Origin: Adiantum capillus-veneris
Lineage: Eukaryota; Streptophyta; Polypodiopsida; Polypodiales; Pteridaceae
Direction: 5' to 3'
Length of the DNA: 64,000 nucleotides
Assembly (NCBI GenBank): GCA_014529385.2
Contig: CM043965.1
Coordinates: forward strand, 67,451,690-67,515,689
Position 1 is the stretch's first letter; every line of letters begins with the position of its first letter. This document shows, one piece after another, positions 1 through 9,518 of the stretch. The notes beneath the pieces were generated by a model. It saw nothing but the letters and a program-made list of their open reading frames with translations, had not been told where the DNA came from and did not search any database. A program made the position numbers and the translations under genes.

Positions 1-881
1 TCTAACTCAATGACCCTATGGATGACCTCACGAACTCTTTGTTGTTGATCCTCCACACTAGTAGCACCCATTTTGGATTGTAGGACATCTAACCAACCCA
101 CGTGATAGGTGTGACCTGTGTATAGGTCGGTTAGAGTTTCCGTTTGTAGTTCGTACTCCCAGTTCTCATTTAGGAACGCTCCATCTAAGCTTGAGGTGCT
201 AGGGGTGTCCTTTGAACTAGATGCAATGTGGCTCTCTATGGATTGACCCTTAGTGGTGGCTAATTCCGGAGCACTCGATTGCTCTCCTAGCAAAGATATT
301 GACATAGGACCTTTCTCTTTTAACTCTCTTCGTTGCTCCGCCTTGCGTAAGCTCTTGATTTCCTTTTCCCTAGCCGCAGTGATATATCGCTCAACCTCTT
401 GCACTTCGGCAAGGCTTTCACCATCGGGTAATATAACCTCAGAGAGAAATAGCTCTGAAGAGTCAAGGGGTGCATTGAATGAAGTATTCATGTGCACATT
501 CTCTAAGGGCATAGGGTCTATGTTGGTCATGAATGGCGAATTTACTTCCCCATCCCCGTCATTTACATCATTAGCTCCATGTTCAGAGCGAGTGGCTCTA
601 CTAAAGGTTTCCTTTAAGCGGCTAAGCATGCTTGGCCCGAACCGTGGACCCATGGCATGTATATCTTGGCTTGAGCTATCGGGATTAGGCATTGGGAAAC
701 CCTCCATGACGTCGTAGTCAGAGGAAGAGTCACTAGCCGCTATGTTTGGGTCTTGGTTTGTACTACCTTGGGTCCCCGCTGAGGGCCCGGAACCTAAGGT
801 AGGTGGATAACGAGAACTCGCATAAGTCAAAATTCTCTCTAGTTGCTCCATCTCTAGCACACGACTAGAGTGCAGATGCAT
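1..881 (-). pseudogene. Element A: 5' part of a Ty3-type gag (B family), runs off the window
   Basis: An open frame runs from an ATG at 881 down to base 1 with no stop (293 codons). It begins M-H-L-H-S-S-R and so resembles the gag start of element B at 4299 (M-H-L-R-S-G-R). It keeps further shared stretches, such as the S-A-G-T-Q-G-S-T block near residue 35 and the G-H-x-Y-H-V-G-W block near residue 265. The capsid domain, knuckles and pol would lie left of the window. The role inferred from the family is retrotransposon structural protein. Because the copy has lost its primer-binding site (see upstream), I treat it as a dead or partial element although this segment is open. Sure of the homology to B; unsure whether the rest exists. 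Confidence 0.75.
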
Positions 882-1439
882 GTGCCTTTGGCACCCTATA
901 AGCGTCGGTGAATAACCTCGAAGGTTAACCGCTTACTTTTTTAGGTGTCCATTTTCACTCAGTTTTTGATATTTTTTAATGTTTTTTAATGATCGGTTTT
1001 TTGATTAAAGTGTGTGATAGCCCGAAATAAGCGTATCACTCAGAGGGTCGTGATGTGCTTTACAGCACAACGTTCGGTCACCTGAAGCTCCGTTGGTCCT
1101 CAAAAAGGTCGATTTTTAGCTACGTGTGAGGCTAAAATATGTAATTTTAAAGGGCGACTGAGGCCTGAGCCTGAGCGTGAGCTTGGGCTTGGGTCTGATC
1201 CCGGTCCTACCTTTAAAAAAAAATTTATTTTTTTCTTTGGAATAAGGTCGTCGCGGCCTGCGCACGAGCATACACACACTCTACCTACCTACTTACAACT
1301 AATACACCTACTGTTACACACTAACACACTTCGTTAGCTCTCACAGATCTACTTCCTACTTACTGTACTTTACATTACACAAAACTAACAACCTTAATAC
1401 TAACACCTTATCATAGAGAAAACACAGTACCTTTCAAAA
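882..1439 (-). other. Element A: untranslated leader, degenerate
   Basis: This stretch corresponds to the leader of element B. Around 1015-1075 it shares the 'taaagcacat...gatacgct...gctatcacac' pattern seen near 4130-4180. At 1160-1205 it has a short run of G/C-rich hexamers like the one in B's leader. I could not find the TGGCGCC primer-binding core expected between LTR and leader, so the LTR 3' end and PBS appear deleted here. Confidence 0.55.
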
Positions 1440-1900
1440 CTTCATTAACAAAGAAAGTCGTGGAGGATTCCTCGCCGCGAAGAAGAAGGAGCCGCCTCTG
1501 TGCCACGCTCAAACACTTCACCGTCGCCGTGCTGTCGTCGCAATGCTCGATTGCACACACACTCTCTCTCTCTCTCTCTCACGGATACACACACACACAC
1601 ACACACACAAGGAGATGAAGAAGAAGAAGATGGAGATGGAGCAAGAGCACTCTTCAATTGCACAAATGAGAGAATGAGTGAATTTTAGGTTTAGTTGACT
1701 TTTATATGAGCTCGCCCCATTCACACTTGGGCGCCCATGCTTAGCCAACTAATCCCTTGAATTTTCCAGTTAGAGTGCGCCTCTCATCGGCGATCACTCT
1801 TACCCTTTTCCTATTGGACCGACAAGCCCGGTACCTGACTCTATCAAATAAATAATACGGCGTCCGTCTTAGGCGATAGGAATGTGTGTGAGGGTTAACA
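1440..1900 (-). repeat. Element A: truncated 5' LTR (B family)
   Basis: On the minus strand it starts at 1900 with TGTTAACCCTCAC, like the B LTRs. It then follows them through the 'ggtaccgggcttgtcgg' block, the 'ctcatataaaag' TATA region (near 1705-1715) and the GT/GA microsatellite (1556-1610). After the position matching B's 'gggaatccttcattcg' it diverges, and the last roughly 100 bp of the LTR are missing. It abuts copia sequence at 1901. Confidence 0.65.
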
Positions 1901-2712
1901 ATGATCAATCCACAAAGGGAAGCAAGAGCAAATCTTTGTGGAAAGCTTCGAACTTCTCACGAGGCAATGCCTTTGTGAACAGCTTTGCAAGGTTGTCCTA
2001 TGTTGGCACATAAGACAAGCTAATCTCTCCTATTGAGAGTCTCTCTCTGACATAATGATAATGCACCTCAATTGTGCTTTGTGTGAGCATGAAAAACTAG
2101 GTCCTTGTAGTTGCCAATGCGCTCTAACTGTTAGTGTAGATGATGTTGGCAGTGTCTTGTTCAACACCCAAATCAGCCATAAGGCGTCTAAGCCATACAC
2201 ACTCAATCGTAGCTGTGAAGGTTGCCCTGTACTCAACCTCACAACTGGAAGTGGCCACAATAGGTTGCTTCTTGCTCAACCATGATATGCATGAAGTGTC
2301 GAGGACAAAACAAAAACCACTCGTGGACACTCACATGTCATAACAATCGTCCCAATAGAAGTCCAAAAAAGCACGTAAATTTGGCGGAAATGATCCCCTT
2401 TTGGGATAAAACAAGCTAAGATGTAAAGTGCCACTTAAGTAGTAAAAAATCCTCTTGATAGCCTGCTTATGCTTAGACCCTTGGCTATGCATAAATCCGA
2501 TAACTTCTGAGAATGCAAACTGAATATTAGACCTCATATTGCATACATAAATAAGGCATCCACAACATAGTTAGAGTGACATCGACAGGATCACCAACAT
2601 CATGAAGACTCAATTTCAAACTTGTTTTTGTGGAGTAGCAATAGGTTTGCAATCCTCAAGCCCAAACTTATATAGCAATGTCTCTATGTAGCTTGTTTAA
2701 CACAAGGCAATA
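1901..2712 (-). pseudogene. Ty1/copia pol remnant: end of RT and RNase H
   Basis: Reading the minus strand from 2712 down, the translated fragments are the end of a copia reverse transcriptase ('ETLLYKFGLEDCKPIAT'-like), the RT-RNase H linker (S-x-G-S-K-H-x-Q-A near 2500) and RNase H (S-T-S-G-x near 2330, then S-K-K-Q-P, S-S-C-E-V-E-Y and W-L-R-R). The RNase H C-terminus lies near 1910-2100 in broken frames (H-T-K-H, N-L-A-K-L-F-T-like). Stops and frameshifts are frequent, so it is dead. The other half of the element continues at 53736, after the C insertion, with CAATA at both junctions (2708-2712 and 53736-53740). Confidence 0.88.
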
Positions 2713-2784
2713 TGTTAAGGCGGTTACGCCGCTAGCGGAAGCTAAATAGCGAGAACTCAACCAACAACAGAATTTGTCAGATGA
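2713..2784 (-). repeat. Element C: 3' LTR, terminal 72 bp, cut off by insertion of B
   Basis: The segment begins TGTTAAGGCGGTTACG, as at the LTR end at 52576, and runs to the B insertion point. Its last five bases, GATGA (2780-2784), are the target duplication of B; the other copy is GACGA at 35265-35269. The uninterrupted LTR at 52576 reads 'gtcagacgagg' across this site, which shows the original target. Confidence 0.93.
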
Positions 2785-3331
2785 TGTTAACCCTCATGGC
2801 ACACAGACACCCTATGATCTATAAACGTTGTATTATTTAGAGTCAGGTACCGGGCTTGTCGGACCAATAGGAACAGGGTAAGGGTGATCGCCGATGACAG
2901 GCGCACTCTAACTGGAATATTCAAGGAGTTAGTTGGCTAAGTATGGGCGGCCAAGTGTGAATGGGGTGAGCTCATATAAAAGCCACTAAACCTAATTTTT
3001 ACTCATTCTCTCATTGTGCAATAGAAGCCGCTCTTGCTCCATCTCCACCTTCTCCTTCACCATCTCCTTGTGTGTGTGTGTGTGTACGTGTGAGAGAGAG
3101 TGTGAGAGTGTGTGTGTGATCGAGCGTTGCGGCGGCACGACGGCAGCGAGGCGGTTGAGCGCGGCGTAGCGGCGTCTCCCTCTTCTTCGCGGTGCGGGAA
3201 TCCTTCATTCGCAACTATGCAGGAAGGTGAGTGACACACCATTCTTCCTTGTGGGCTTGTCTGTTGTATGACTGTGTGCTAGGAGCCTTTGTGGCTCGCA
3301 CACGGCGCGTAGCAAGTCCCTAGCCTTGACA
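2785..3331 (+). repeat. Element B: 5' LTR
   Basis: It starts TGTTAACCC and ends CTTGACA, 547 bp, matched by 34718-35264. A TATA-like 'catataaaagcc' lies near 2972-2985, followed by a GT/GA microsatellite (3068-3120). A consensus splice donor AAG|GTGAGT is at 3226/3227, inside the transcribed part of the LTR. Confidence 0.95.
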
Positions 3332-3335
3332 TTTT

Positions 3336-3353
3336 TGGCGCCACTGCCGGGGA
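3336..3353 (+). promoter_or_regulatory. Element B: primer-binding site
   Basis: TGGCGCCACTGCCGGGGA lies 4 bases after the LTR end. It is close to the complement of a plant tRNA-Asp 3' end (TGGCGCCGTTGCCGGGGA, from general knowledge of Athila-type elements), with two differences. It would prime minus-strand DNA synthesis. Confidence 0.85.
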
Positions 3354-4298
3354 GCTACTGCGCGTGAAGCTCCAATGGCGACCTGTAAATTGTATTGAAG
3401 CTATTTTTTATGTAGGTAAGGCGCGGCTTAAGTTTGATTATTGTTGTTATGCAAAAACAGTAGAGAAAGACACAATGTTGTTGACTGCATTCAAGTTTTC
3501 TGTGTTCTGTTAAGCTCTGTTTTGCTAGTTCTATTAAGCTCAGATTTCAGCTTACACAGTTAGCATTTCTTGCGTTTCTGCATTTTCTGGTTTGCACTGC
3601 ACAGTTCTGTCAAGTTTCAATTTTCTACATTTTCTGTGTTTTCTGGTTTGTGCACAGTTAGGCGCACAGTTAGTTAATTAAGCAGGTTAGTAATTAGGTG
3701 AACCACTGATTAGCAGGTCAGTAGGTAGGTGAGACAGTAAATAGCTAGGTGAGGTCAACGCGCACCAAAACGCGTACCAAATAATATCAAAAATAAAATA
3801 AAATCGAAAAATAAAAACGTGAGTGAGGGGGAGGTTATAAAAACGGACGGGTTGGTTTGTATAAAAGTGAGATCGGGATCGGGATCATTTGACCCAATCC
3901 CAATCCCAAGCCCAGGCCCAGGCCCAGGCTCTGTCTCATGATATAGGGTAGTCTCACTCCTATATATATAGGCTAGACTCACAAGGAGGGAGTGAGGAAT
4001 GTGGGATAAGTCCTACACTCTCCTCTCCTTCATTGCACACTAGGACTTGCTATTTGGAGCCTAGTTCCCCAGCTAGGAAAAGACTGTTTCGGGCTTTTCT
4101 GGAGCAAAATAGAACCAAACGGTGGGTTGTAAAGCACAGCGCGTCCCTCGTAGCGATACGCTCGTTTTGAGCTATCACACGGCCTATTCCACGACACGCT
4201 CTAAAAAATCTAGCAAAAAAACAAACAAAAAACACGCAAAAAACTAGTCACAAGGCCTCCTAGAGCAGCTTTTTGACACCTTAGGGTATCAAAAGCAC
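3354..4298 (+). other. Element B: untranslated leader with C-rich hexamer array
   Basis: There is no convincing coding region between the PBS and gag. At 3893-3925 six CCC runs recur at an exact 6-base period, so the opposite strand has six GGG runs. A TATA-like 'gtataaaagtg' (3859-3869) and 'ctatatatatag' (about 3960-3971) also occur. The final part (4130-4298) resembles the leader of element A. Confidence 0.6.
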
Positions 4299-7200
4299 AT
4301 GCACTTACGCTCTGGGCGGGTGCTAGAACACGAGCATATTGAGGGTGCCTCTGTTCATACGAACACCCATTACCCATCCACGATAGGCTCTAGACCCTCA
4401 GCGGGGACACAAGGTAGCACCACCCAAGACCCTAAAATAGCCGCTAGTGATTCCTCCTCCGACTCAGAAATCATGGAAGCATACCCACCCACCCAAAACA
4501 CTGAGAGAGAAGGCCATGCACCTCCCGAAGCTCCACAGCCTAGTACTAGTATGTTTAGCCGTTTCATGGAAACATTAGGTAGAGCTACTCGCTCGGAACC
4601 TGATGCAAATGAAGCACACGAAGGGGGTGGGGAAGTGGACTCTCCTTTCACATCGCACGTGGACCCCACACCCCCAAAGAGTGTCCATGTGGATATCCTG
4701 CCAACTTCTTACCAAGAAGGCCCTGTTGAGCTGCCTCCTTCAGAAGTTCCCTCTAGAGTACCGTTGGTGACAAGTAAAACCACGGGGAGCAACATTGCTT
4801 CTACCTCACAAGAAACCGTTAACACGTCGACTCTAGAAGGATTGTTCATTAATGATCATTGGACATACGACTTCCACACTGAGGTGTTGACGGATCTACA
4901 CTCTGGCCACGCCTACCATGTAGGATGGATAGAGATTGTACAATCCACCTCTAGTGCCACGAGCATCGAAGATCAACAGAAAATGATCTTTAATGTTATC
5001 CATGGCATTATTCAATCAGAAAGGCAAAACCGAGGGGTAAATATACTCTCAACTGGCCCCATGAGATTTCTGGATACGAGCAAGGCTCAACAGCCTACTC
5101 TATCACAAATGGAGACTCCTCTAATGAGTCCCATGGACCCATCTTACGTCATTTCACCTGGGGTCTCTATGCAATCTGAGCCTCCGAGCGACAACTTTAG
5201 CTTCCCTAACTTGGCTCAACCCTGTATTAAGGAAAACACAGTGCTCACTCTAGGGATAGGCCTGACAGAGAATGTACCGATGACATCTACGGTTAGCACA
5301 GTGCCACTACCTAGTGTCGTAGTACCTAATATGGGGCCTCGACCGTATGTGCCTCTAGCCCCTTATGCACACATGGCCCCCACACCTCCAATTGTACCAC
5401 TTGTTTATGCTCCTCGAGTTCCATTCCCTAGCCCTTATCCGAGTGGACCTATGCCCGGTTATGTTCCATATCCTGCATCATCCACACATATGCCAAGACC
5501 GGTACCCGTCCCTCTCCCACATATGATTCCAAGAGTACCTCCACCGGCCCTGTCTCCTCACATAGGTGACTTGGCAGCGTTTGCTCAAACCATAGGTCGA
5601 TCTATCGCGGAAAATATGCGTCATGCATCTGATAGAGAGCCTAGAAGTAAGGCAATACAAATTGCCAAACTCACGCAAAAATTCAATGGGGATGAAGATG
5701 CTAGAAAACACATTGAAGTGTTTGAACAAGTATGTGATTCCTTAGGGGAACGCAACGAACTACATAAGTGCAATGCCTTAAGCATGACATTAAGTGGGAA
5801 GGCTGGAGATTGGTATAGAACCCTAAGGGTGGACGAGAAAACAATCTACCCTACCCTTAGAAGGTTGTTTCTAAAGGAGTACATACGAGAAGGTGTGCTT
5901 TGGGGTGTAGCATCTCAGCTACAGAAGGCCGAACGTAAGGAAGGAGAGTCAGTAAGGGACTTCATTAGTCGTCTAAAGCACTTAAACTCTCGCTGCCCTG
6001 TAAATGAGCGCTTCAACAATAACCAACTGCTTGATCGATTCATTCGAGGGTTGAGGAATGAAGGAATCTATAATGGACTAGTGATTAGAGGTATCACAAC
6101 CTGGGAAGATGTCACTGCCAATGCAATCCAATTAGAGGACAACTTGATGATAGCAGGCATGAGGGTGTCTACTGACACGAGATCCACTAGCTCACAAGCC
6201 ATTGAGTATGAACCCATGACTGCAAAGCCCATTGCCAATGAGACAAAGGTATTTGAGACATTCTTGACAGACCTCACCAAGGCAATCCAAGAGTCTCTTA
6301 AGGATAATCGACCCCCTCAAAATAGTCACATGTATCCAAGAAGGGAGAAACAATGGTGTTCCATTTGCTTAGGTCCACATAGCACTAGTGAGTGCCCTAC
6401 GTTTAGAGTAAAATTTAATGGAACTTGCAACGCATGTGGTAGGTATGGTCACCAAGCTAAGGATTGTTTAATGATCAAACATATGATGGCAAATAGACCA
6501 CCTGTAGCCTGGACGGATGTGCCTCGAGCTCCTGTATTGATGCCTGCTCCACCTGTTGAGCAACTACCGCAACACATGGTCCCTAGATCTCAAAATGTTG
6601 CAGAACAAGCTACACCGCTACCACCTCTTGTGCTAGGACCGCAGCCCCCGCATCCAAGAGTCGCCCCTATGAACCAAGTGGGTTGCGAGCCATCTAATGC
6701 TTATGCAGATGGCTGTGAGGAGGAAATAGACACTAGTATTGTCTACGGACTTGATATATTGGAAGAGTGTCCTATATACTACATGGAAGATTGTTGGGGG
6801 CAAGTCAAGCCGGTTTATCAAGCTGCTGCTCTCGCATCCAGAGGTCAAAATATCAACACCCAGGCTAGGAGGACACCTCTTCAATGCTACGAGTGTGGTG
6901 GACCACATCGGGCAGCGGAGTGCCCTATTAGGCTGCAAAAGAATGCTGCACAGATGCAAATGAATCAAGGGAGCACGTCTGCAATGCCAATACACACATG
7001 TAATCGTTGTGGCATAGATGACTTGATTGCCCAATGCCCCTATAACCCAAATGCGCCTAAAATCACACCCCTAAATTTGGTCAAAATTGCTAGTGTGACA
7101 TCGCCAATACCACCCGTCGCACCCGCTTATGCAATTACACGGTCCATGCTTCAAGGGCCAGGCCATATCCTCGAAGAGAGAGATACCGCGTCAGTTATCC

Positions 7201-8906
7201 AAGCAAAGAAAAAGAAGACACGAAGGAAGAGGTCGCAGAATACGGGAAATTCAAAGCCAAGTTCCAAAACAAACATAGGAATAGGAGATGACCCCGTGTA
7301 TATGAATGACCTCGAGGATGATTCAGATTCAATCAAGACAATGGAGACTAGAACCAATAACACAAAGGGAAAGACCGACAAAGAAAACCGTAACATGGAA
7401 CCAAATGAAAACCGAATAAGAGAAAACCATAAAGAGCCTCTGAAAACACCACAAGTGTTTCCAAATCCAATCCAGGACCCCCAAGATAAACCGCAGGGGC
7501 AAAAAGGGAAGAATCGTAAAAAGAAGATTGGGACGTACCCAAACCCAGTAGACGAGATTGAGCAAGTGAAACATCTAAGAGGTTTAGTGGAGGAGACTCA
7601 AAGGAAACTAGAACCAGAACCCATGCATGTCAAAATTCATGACACAGTGTTTCCCACGCAAGTTCATCCACCCCACATGAACCATAGACCGTTAGCCATA
7701 TCTAGTATCATCCAAGAAGGGAGTGAGGACGGGACATCAGAAAGTGAGCATACACCTTTCTTGTTGGAAAGGATGTTTAACGAAGGAATACCTGATCCCA
7801 TTGAGGAATATGAGATTCCATCCTCACCAGTTCCTAGTCAAGGACCTACACCCTGGAAAATGCCAATGAATGTTGCCAAACTAGTGGACTTCATGCCTTC
7901 TGAGGTCCGAACCACGATCATAGCAAAGCTGTATGGAGATCCTGAGTTATTCTTTGCACTTCGAGCATTCCTTAACGGAGAGCTACAAACGGGATTACCG
8001 CAGTTTGCGCAAACAAATAGGCCTGACTCGATTATGATTGATGAGGAAAATCATGTGCAATCACTTGACTTAGATGGACACGAGTCTGTGATCGAGGTAC
8101 CCATTAACGAATTAGGGCAGTATTTTGAAGACGACGAGTCTAATGCGACCCTACCCATCACTACCAAGGGATTAACTATAAAGGGAATTTTTGATGGTGG
8201 TGCGGGAGTTAGCATCGTTACAAAAGATTGTTGGGAATCCATGGGAAAACCCCGCCTCAGTGTTACTAACATTGTGGTAAAGATGGCAAATGGTACCATA
8301 GCCAAACCTATGGGGATGCTCAAGGATCTTAAGATCAAAGTTCTAGGACACAAGGTACGACATACGTTCATTGTAATGGATTTCTGTAAACACCTTATGT
8401 CATATGAAATGATTTTAGGACGACCATTCATGAGGGAAGCACAAATGGTTCATGATTGGTCTAAAAATCATGTCTATTTGCAATTCCAAGACTCTGTCCT
8501 TAGAGTGGATTTGGTGACTGGTAAGGTACACCCCTTAGGGAGTAAAACCATTATTGATCATCGCTCTGACACCACAGTTCACTCGGCCCCACTACAATAT
8601 TGTTACACTTGTAAGAAGGATACAGACATTGGCCAAGATTCTCCTTACATGGATGTGTTACCGGGTATGACGGAATCAGACAACGTGGACTGGGTACACC
8701 TAGCTGCAACCATAGATACCTGGGGAAATAGAGGAACCACTTGGGTCACACCAGAGGGGGAAGAGGTACCACAAATTGCACCTCTGAACATGATAAGTGC
8801 CATACATGCATCTTCTAAGGGCAAGGCAATTGTAGACCAATCTGACAGTGACACCGATAGCTCAATAGAAGACTTTGACCAACACGACTCAGACACGGAC
8901 TCCTAG
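4299..8906 (+). CDS. Element B: Gag with C-terminal retropepsin-like domain (1535 codons)
   Basis: This is the structural polyprotein that would form the particle and bind RNA, with a protease domain to process it. The N-terminus M-H-L-R-S-G-R is shared with A, and LRSGR with C/D. Residues about 180-440 are proline-rich, and about 450-615 form a Retrotrans_gag-type capsid region (W-Y-R-T-L, F-I-S-R-L). Zinc knuckles begin at residues 687 (CX2CX3HX4C), 710 (canonical CX2CX4HX4C), 863 (CX2CX3HX4C) and 901 (degenerate, no H). A charged linker covers 950-1130. A retropepsin-like fold spans about 1285-1400, with F-D1299-G-G-A-G and I-L-G-R-P-F. The usual D-T/S-G is D-G-G, so activity is doubtful. 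The TAG at 8904 is followed by open sequence in the same frame. It is unusually long for a plant gag ORF. Confidence 0.85.
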   Translation: MHLRSGRVLEHEHIEGASVHTNTHYPSTIGSRPSAGTQGSTTQDPKIAASDSSSDSEIMEAYPPTQNTEREGHAPPEAPQPSTSMFSRFMETLGRATRSEPDANEAHEGGGEVDSPFTSHVDPTPPKSVHVDILPTSYQEGPVELPPSEVPSRVPLVTSKTTGSNIASTSQETVNTSTLEGLFINDHWTYDFHTEVLTDLHSGHAYHVGWIEIVQSTSSATSIEDQQKMIFNVIHGIIQSERQNRGVNILSTGPMRFLDTSKAQQPTLSQMETPLMSPMDPSYVISPGVSMQSEPPSDNFSFPNLAQPCIKENTVLTLGIGLTENVPMTSTVSTVPLPSVVVPNMGPRPYVPLAPYAHMAPTPPIVPLVYAPRVPFPSPYPSGPMPGYVPYPASSTHMPRPVPVPLPHMIPRVPPPALSPHIGDLAAFAQTIGRSIAENMRHASDREPRSKAIQIAKLTQKFNGDEDARKHIEVFEQVCDSLGERNELHKCNALSMTLSGKAGDWYRTLRVDEKTIYPTLRRLFLKEYIREGVLWGVASQLQKAERKEGESVRDFISRLKHLNSRCPVNERFNNNQLLDRFIRGLRNEGIYNGLVIRGITTWEDVTANAIQLEDNLMIAGMRVSTDTRSTSSQAIEYEPMTAKPIANETKVFETFLTDLTKAIQESLKDNRPPQNSHMYPRREKQWCSICLGPHSTSECPTFRVKFNGTCNACGRYGHQAKDCLMIKHMMANRPPVAWTDVPRAPVLMPAPPVEQLPQHMVPRSQNVAEQATPLPPLVLGPQPPHPRVAPMNQVGCEPSNAYADGCEEEIDTSIVYGLDILEECPIYYMEDCWGQVKPVYQAAALASRGQNINTQARRTPLQCYECGGPHRAAECPIRLQKNAAQMQMNQGSTSAMPIHTCNRCGIDDLIAQCPYNPNAPKITPLNLVKIASVTSPIPPVAPAYAITRSMLQGPGHILEERDTASVIQAKKKKTRRKRSQNTGNSKPSSKTNIGIGDDPVYMNDLEDDSDSIKTMETRTNNTKGKTDKENRNMEPNENRIRENHKEPLKTPQVFPNPIQDPQDKPQGQKGKNRKKKIGTYPNPVDEIEQVKHLRGLVEETQRKLEPEPMHVKIHDTVFPTQVHPPHMNHRPLAISSIIQEGSEDGTSESEHTPFLLERMFNEGIPDPIEEYEIPSSPVPSQGPTPWKMPMNVAKLVDFMPSEVRTTIIAKLYGDPELFFALRAFLNGELQTGLPQFAQTNRPDSIMIDEENHVQSLDLDGHESVIEVPINELGQYFEDDESNATLPITTKGLTIKGIFDGGAGVSIVTKDCWESMGKPRLSVTNIVVKMANGTIAKPMGMLKDLKIKVLGHKVRHTFIVMDFCKHLMSYEMILGRPFMREAQMVHDWSKNHVYLQFQDSVLRVDLVTGKVHPLGSKTIIDHRSDTTVHSAPLQYCYTCKKDTDIGQDSPYMDVLPGMTESDNVDWVHLAATIDTWGNRGTTWVTPEGEEVPQIAPLNMISAIHASSKGKAIVDQSDSDTDSSIEDFDQHDSDTDS

Positions 8907-9518
8907 AGTGAAACGGATTCTGAATCTCATGAATTAGAGAGTGGAGCAAGTCCAGAGTCAAAACATTCGGAAGGACCGAGCACATCAACCGATGATAGCT
9001 TCTTCGAGAGTGAAGAGGACACCAACGAGGACTCCTTTAGTGAGCCAGATCTAAATGCAAATCAAAAGCAGGTCTCAAATAAGAAAAAGAAAAACTTTAA
9101 GAGGCGTCGATATCGAGCCAATGTACGTGCTAGGATAAAAAAGATGAGATCCTCAGCAGAATGGCTCAGTTATATAGGAGCATGTGATGCTCATCGAAAA
9201 TTGGTAGACGATTGGGGTGAATATCTCCAAAATGTTATGTGGTGTAGACCATGACCCCATGACATAGCCCAATTAGAGATCATAGACAAGCCAAAGTTGA
9301 GCCGCACTGCAAGGCGGCGTCAAAACCAAGAGTTAGCTCGACAACACAAGAAAGCAGAAATAGAAGCACAGACCAAAGCACAACCAGAATCCACAGACTT
9401 GCATCCTGCACCAGAACATTTCAAATCTTACACCACAGGGGAAGCAAAGGTTGTGTACACAAAAGCCCAAAGAATACCTATCGATGGGAATAATGGAATC
9501 TATGATGGTCCGGAATAG
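8907..9518 (+). pseudogene. Element B: gag-pol linker continued in the gag frame past two stops
   Basis: The gag frame stays readable after TAG 8904-8906. It runs through an acidic S/E/D-rich part and a basic K/R-rich part (about 9080-9160) to TGA 9252-9254, then again to TAG 9516-9518. The last residues (Y-D-G-P-E) match the start of the RT region in C and D (S-Y-D-G-L/P-E), so this is the normal gag-pol connection broken by two stops and a frame change near 9516. Readthrough or frameshifting cannot be excluded, but no known signal is obvious. Confidence 0.6.

Noticed and set aside
1500-1690. Short open frames across the GT/GA microsatellites of the LTRs
   Set aside because: Low-complexity frames on both strands in LTR sequence, repeated in every LTR; no coding support.
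3890-3930. Interstitial telomere repeat
   Set aside because: The hexamers are CCCAAT/CCCAAG/CCCAGG, not the plant telomere CCCTAAA unit.
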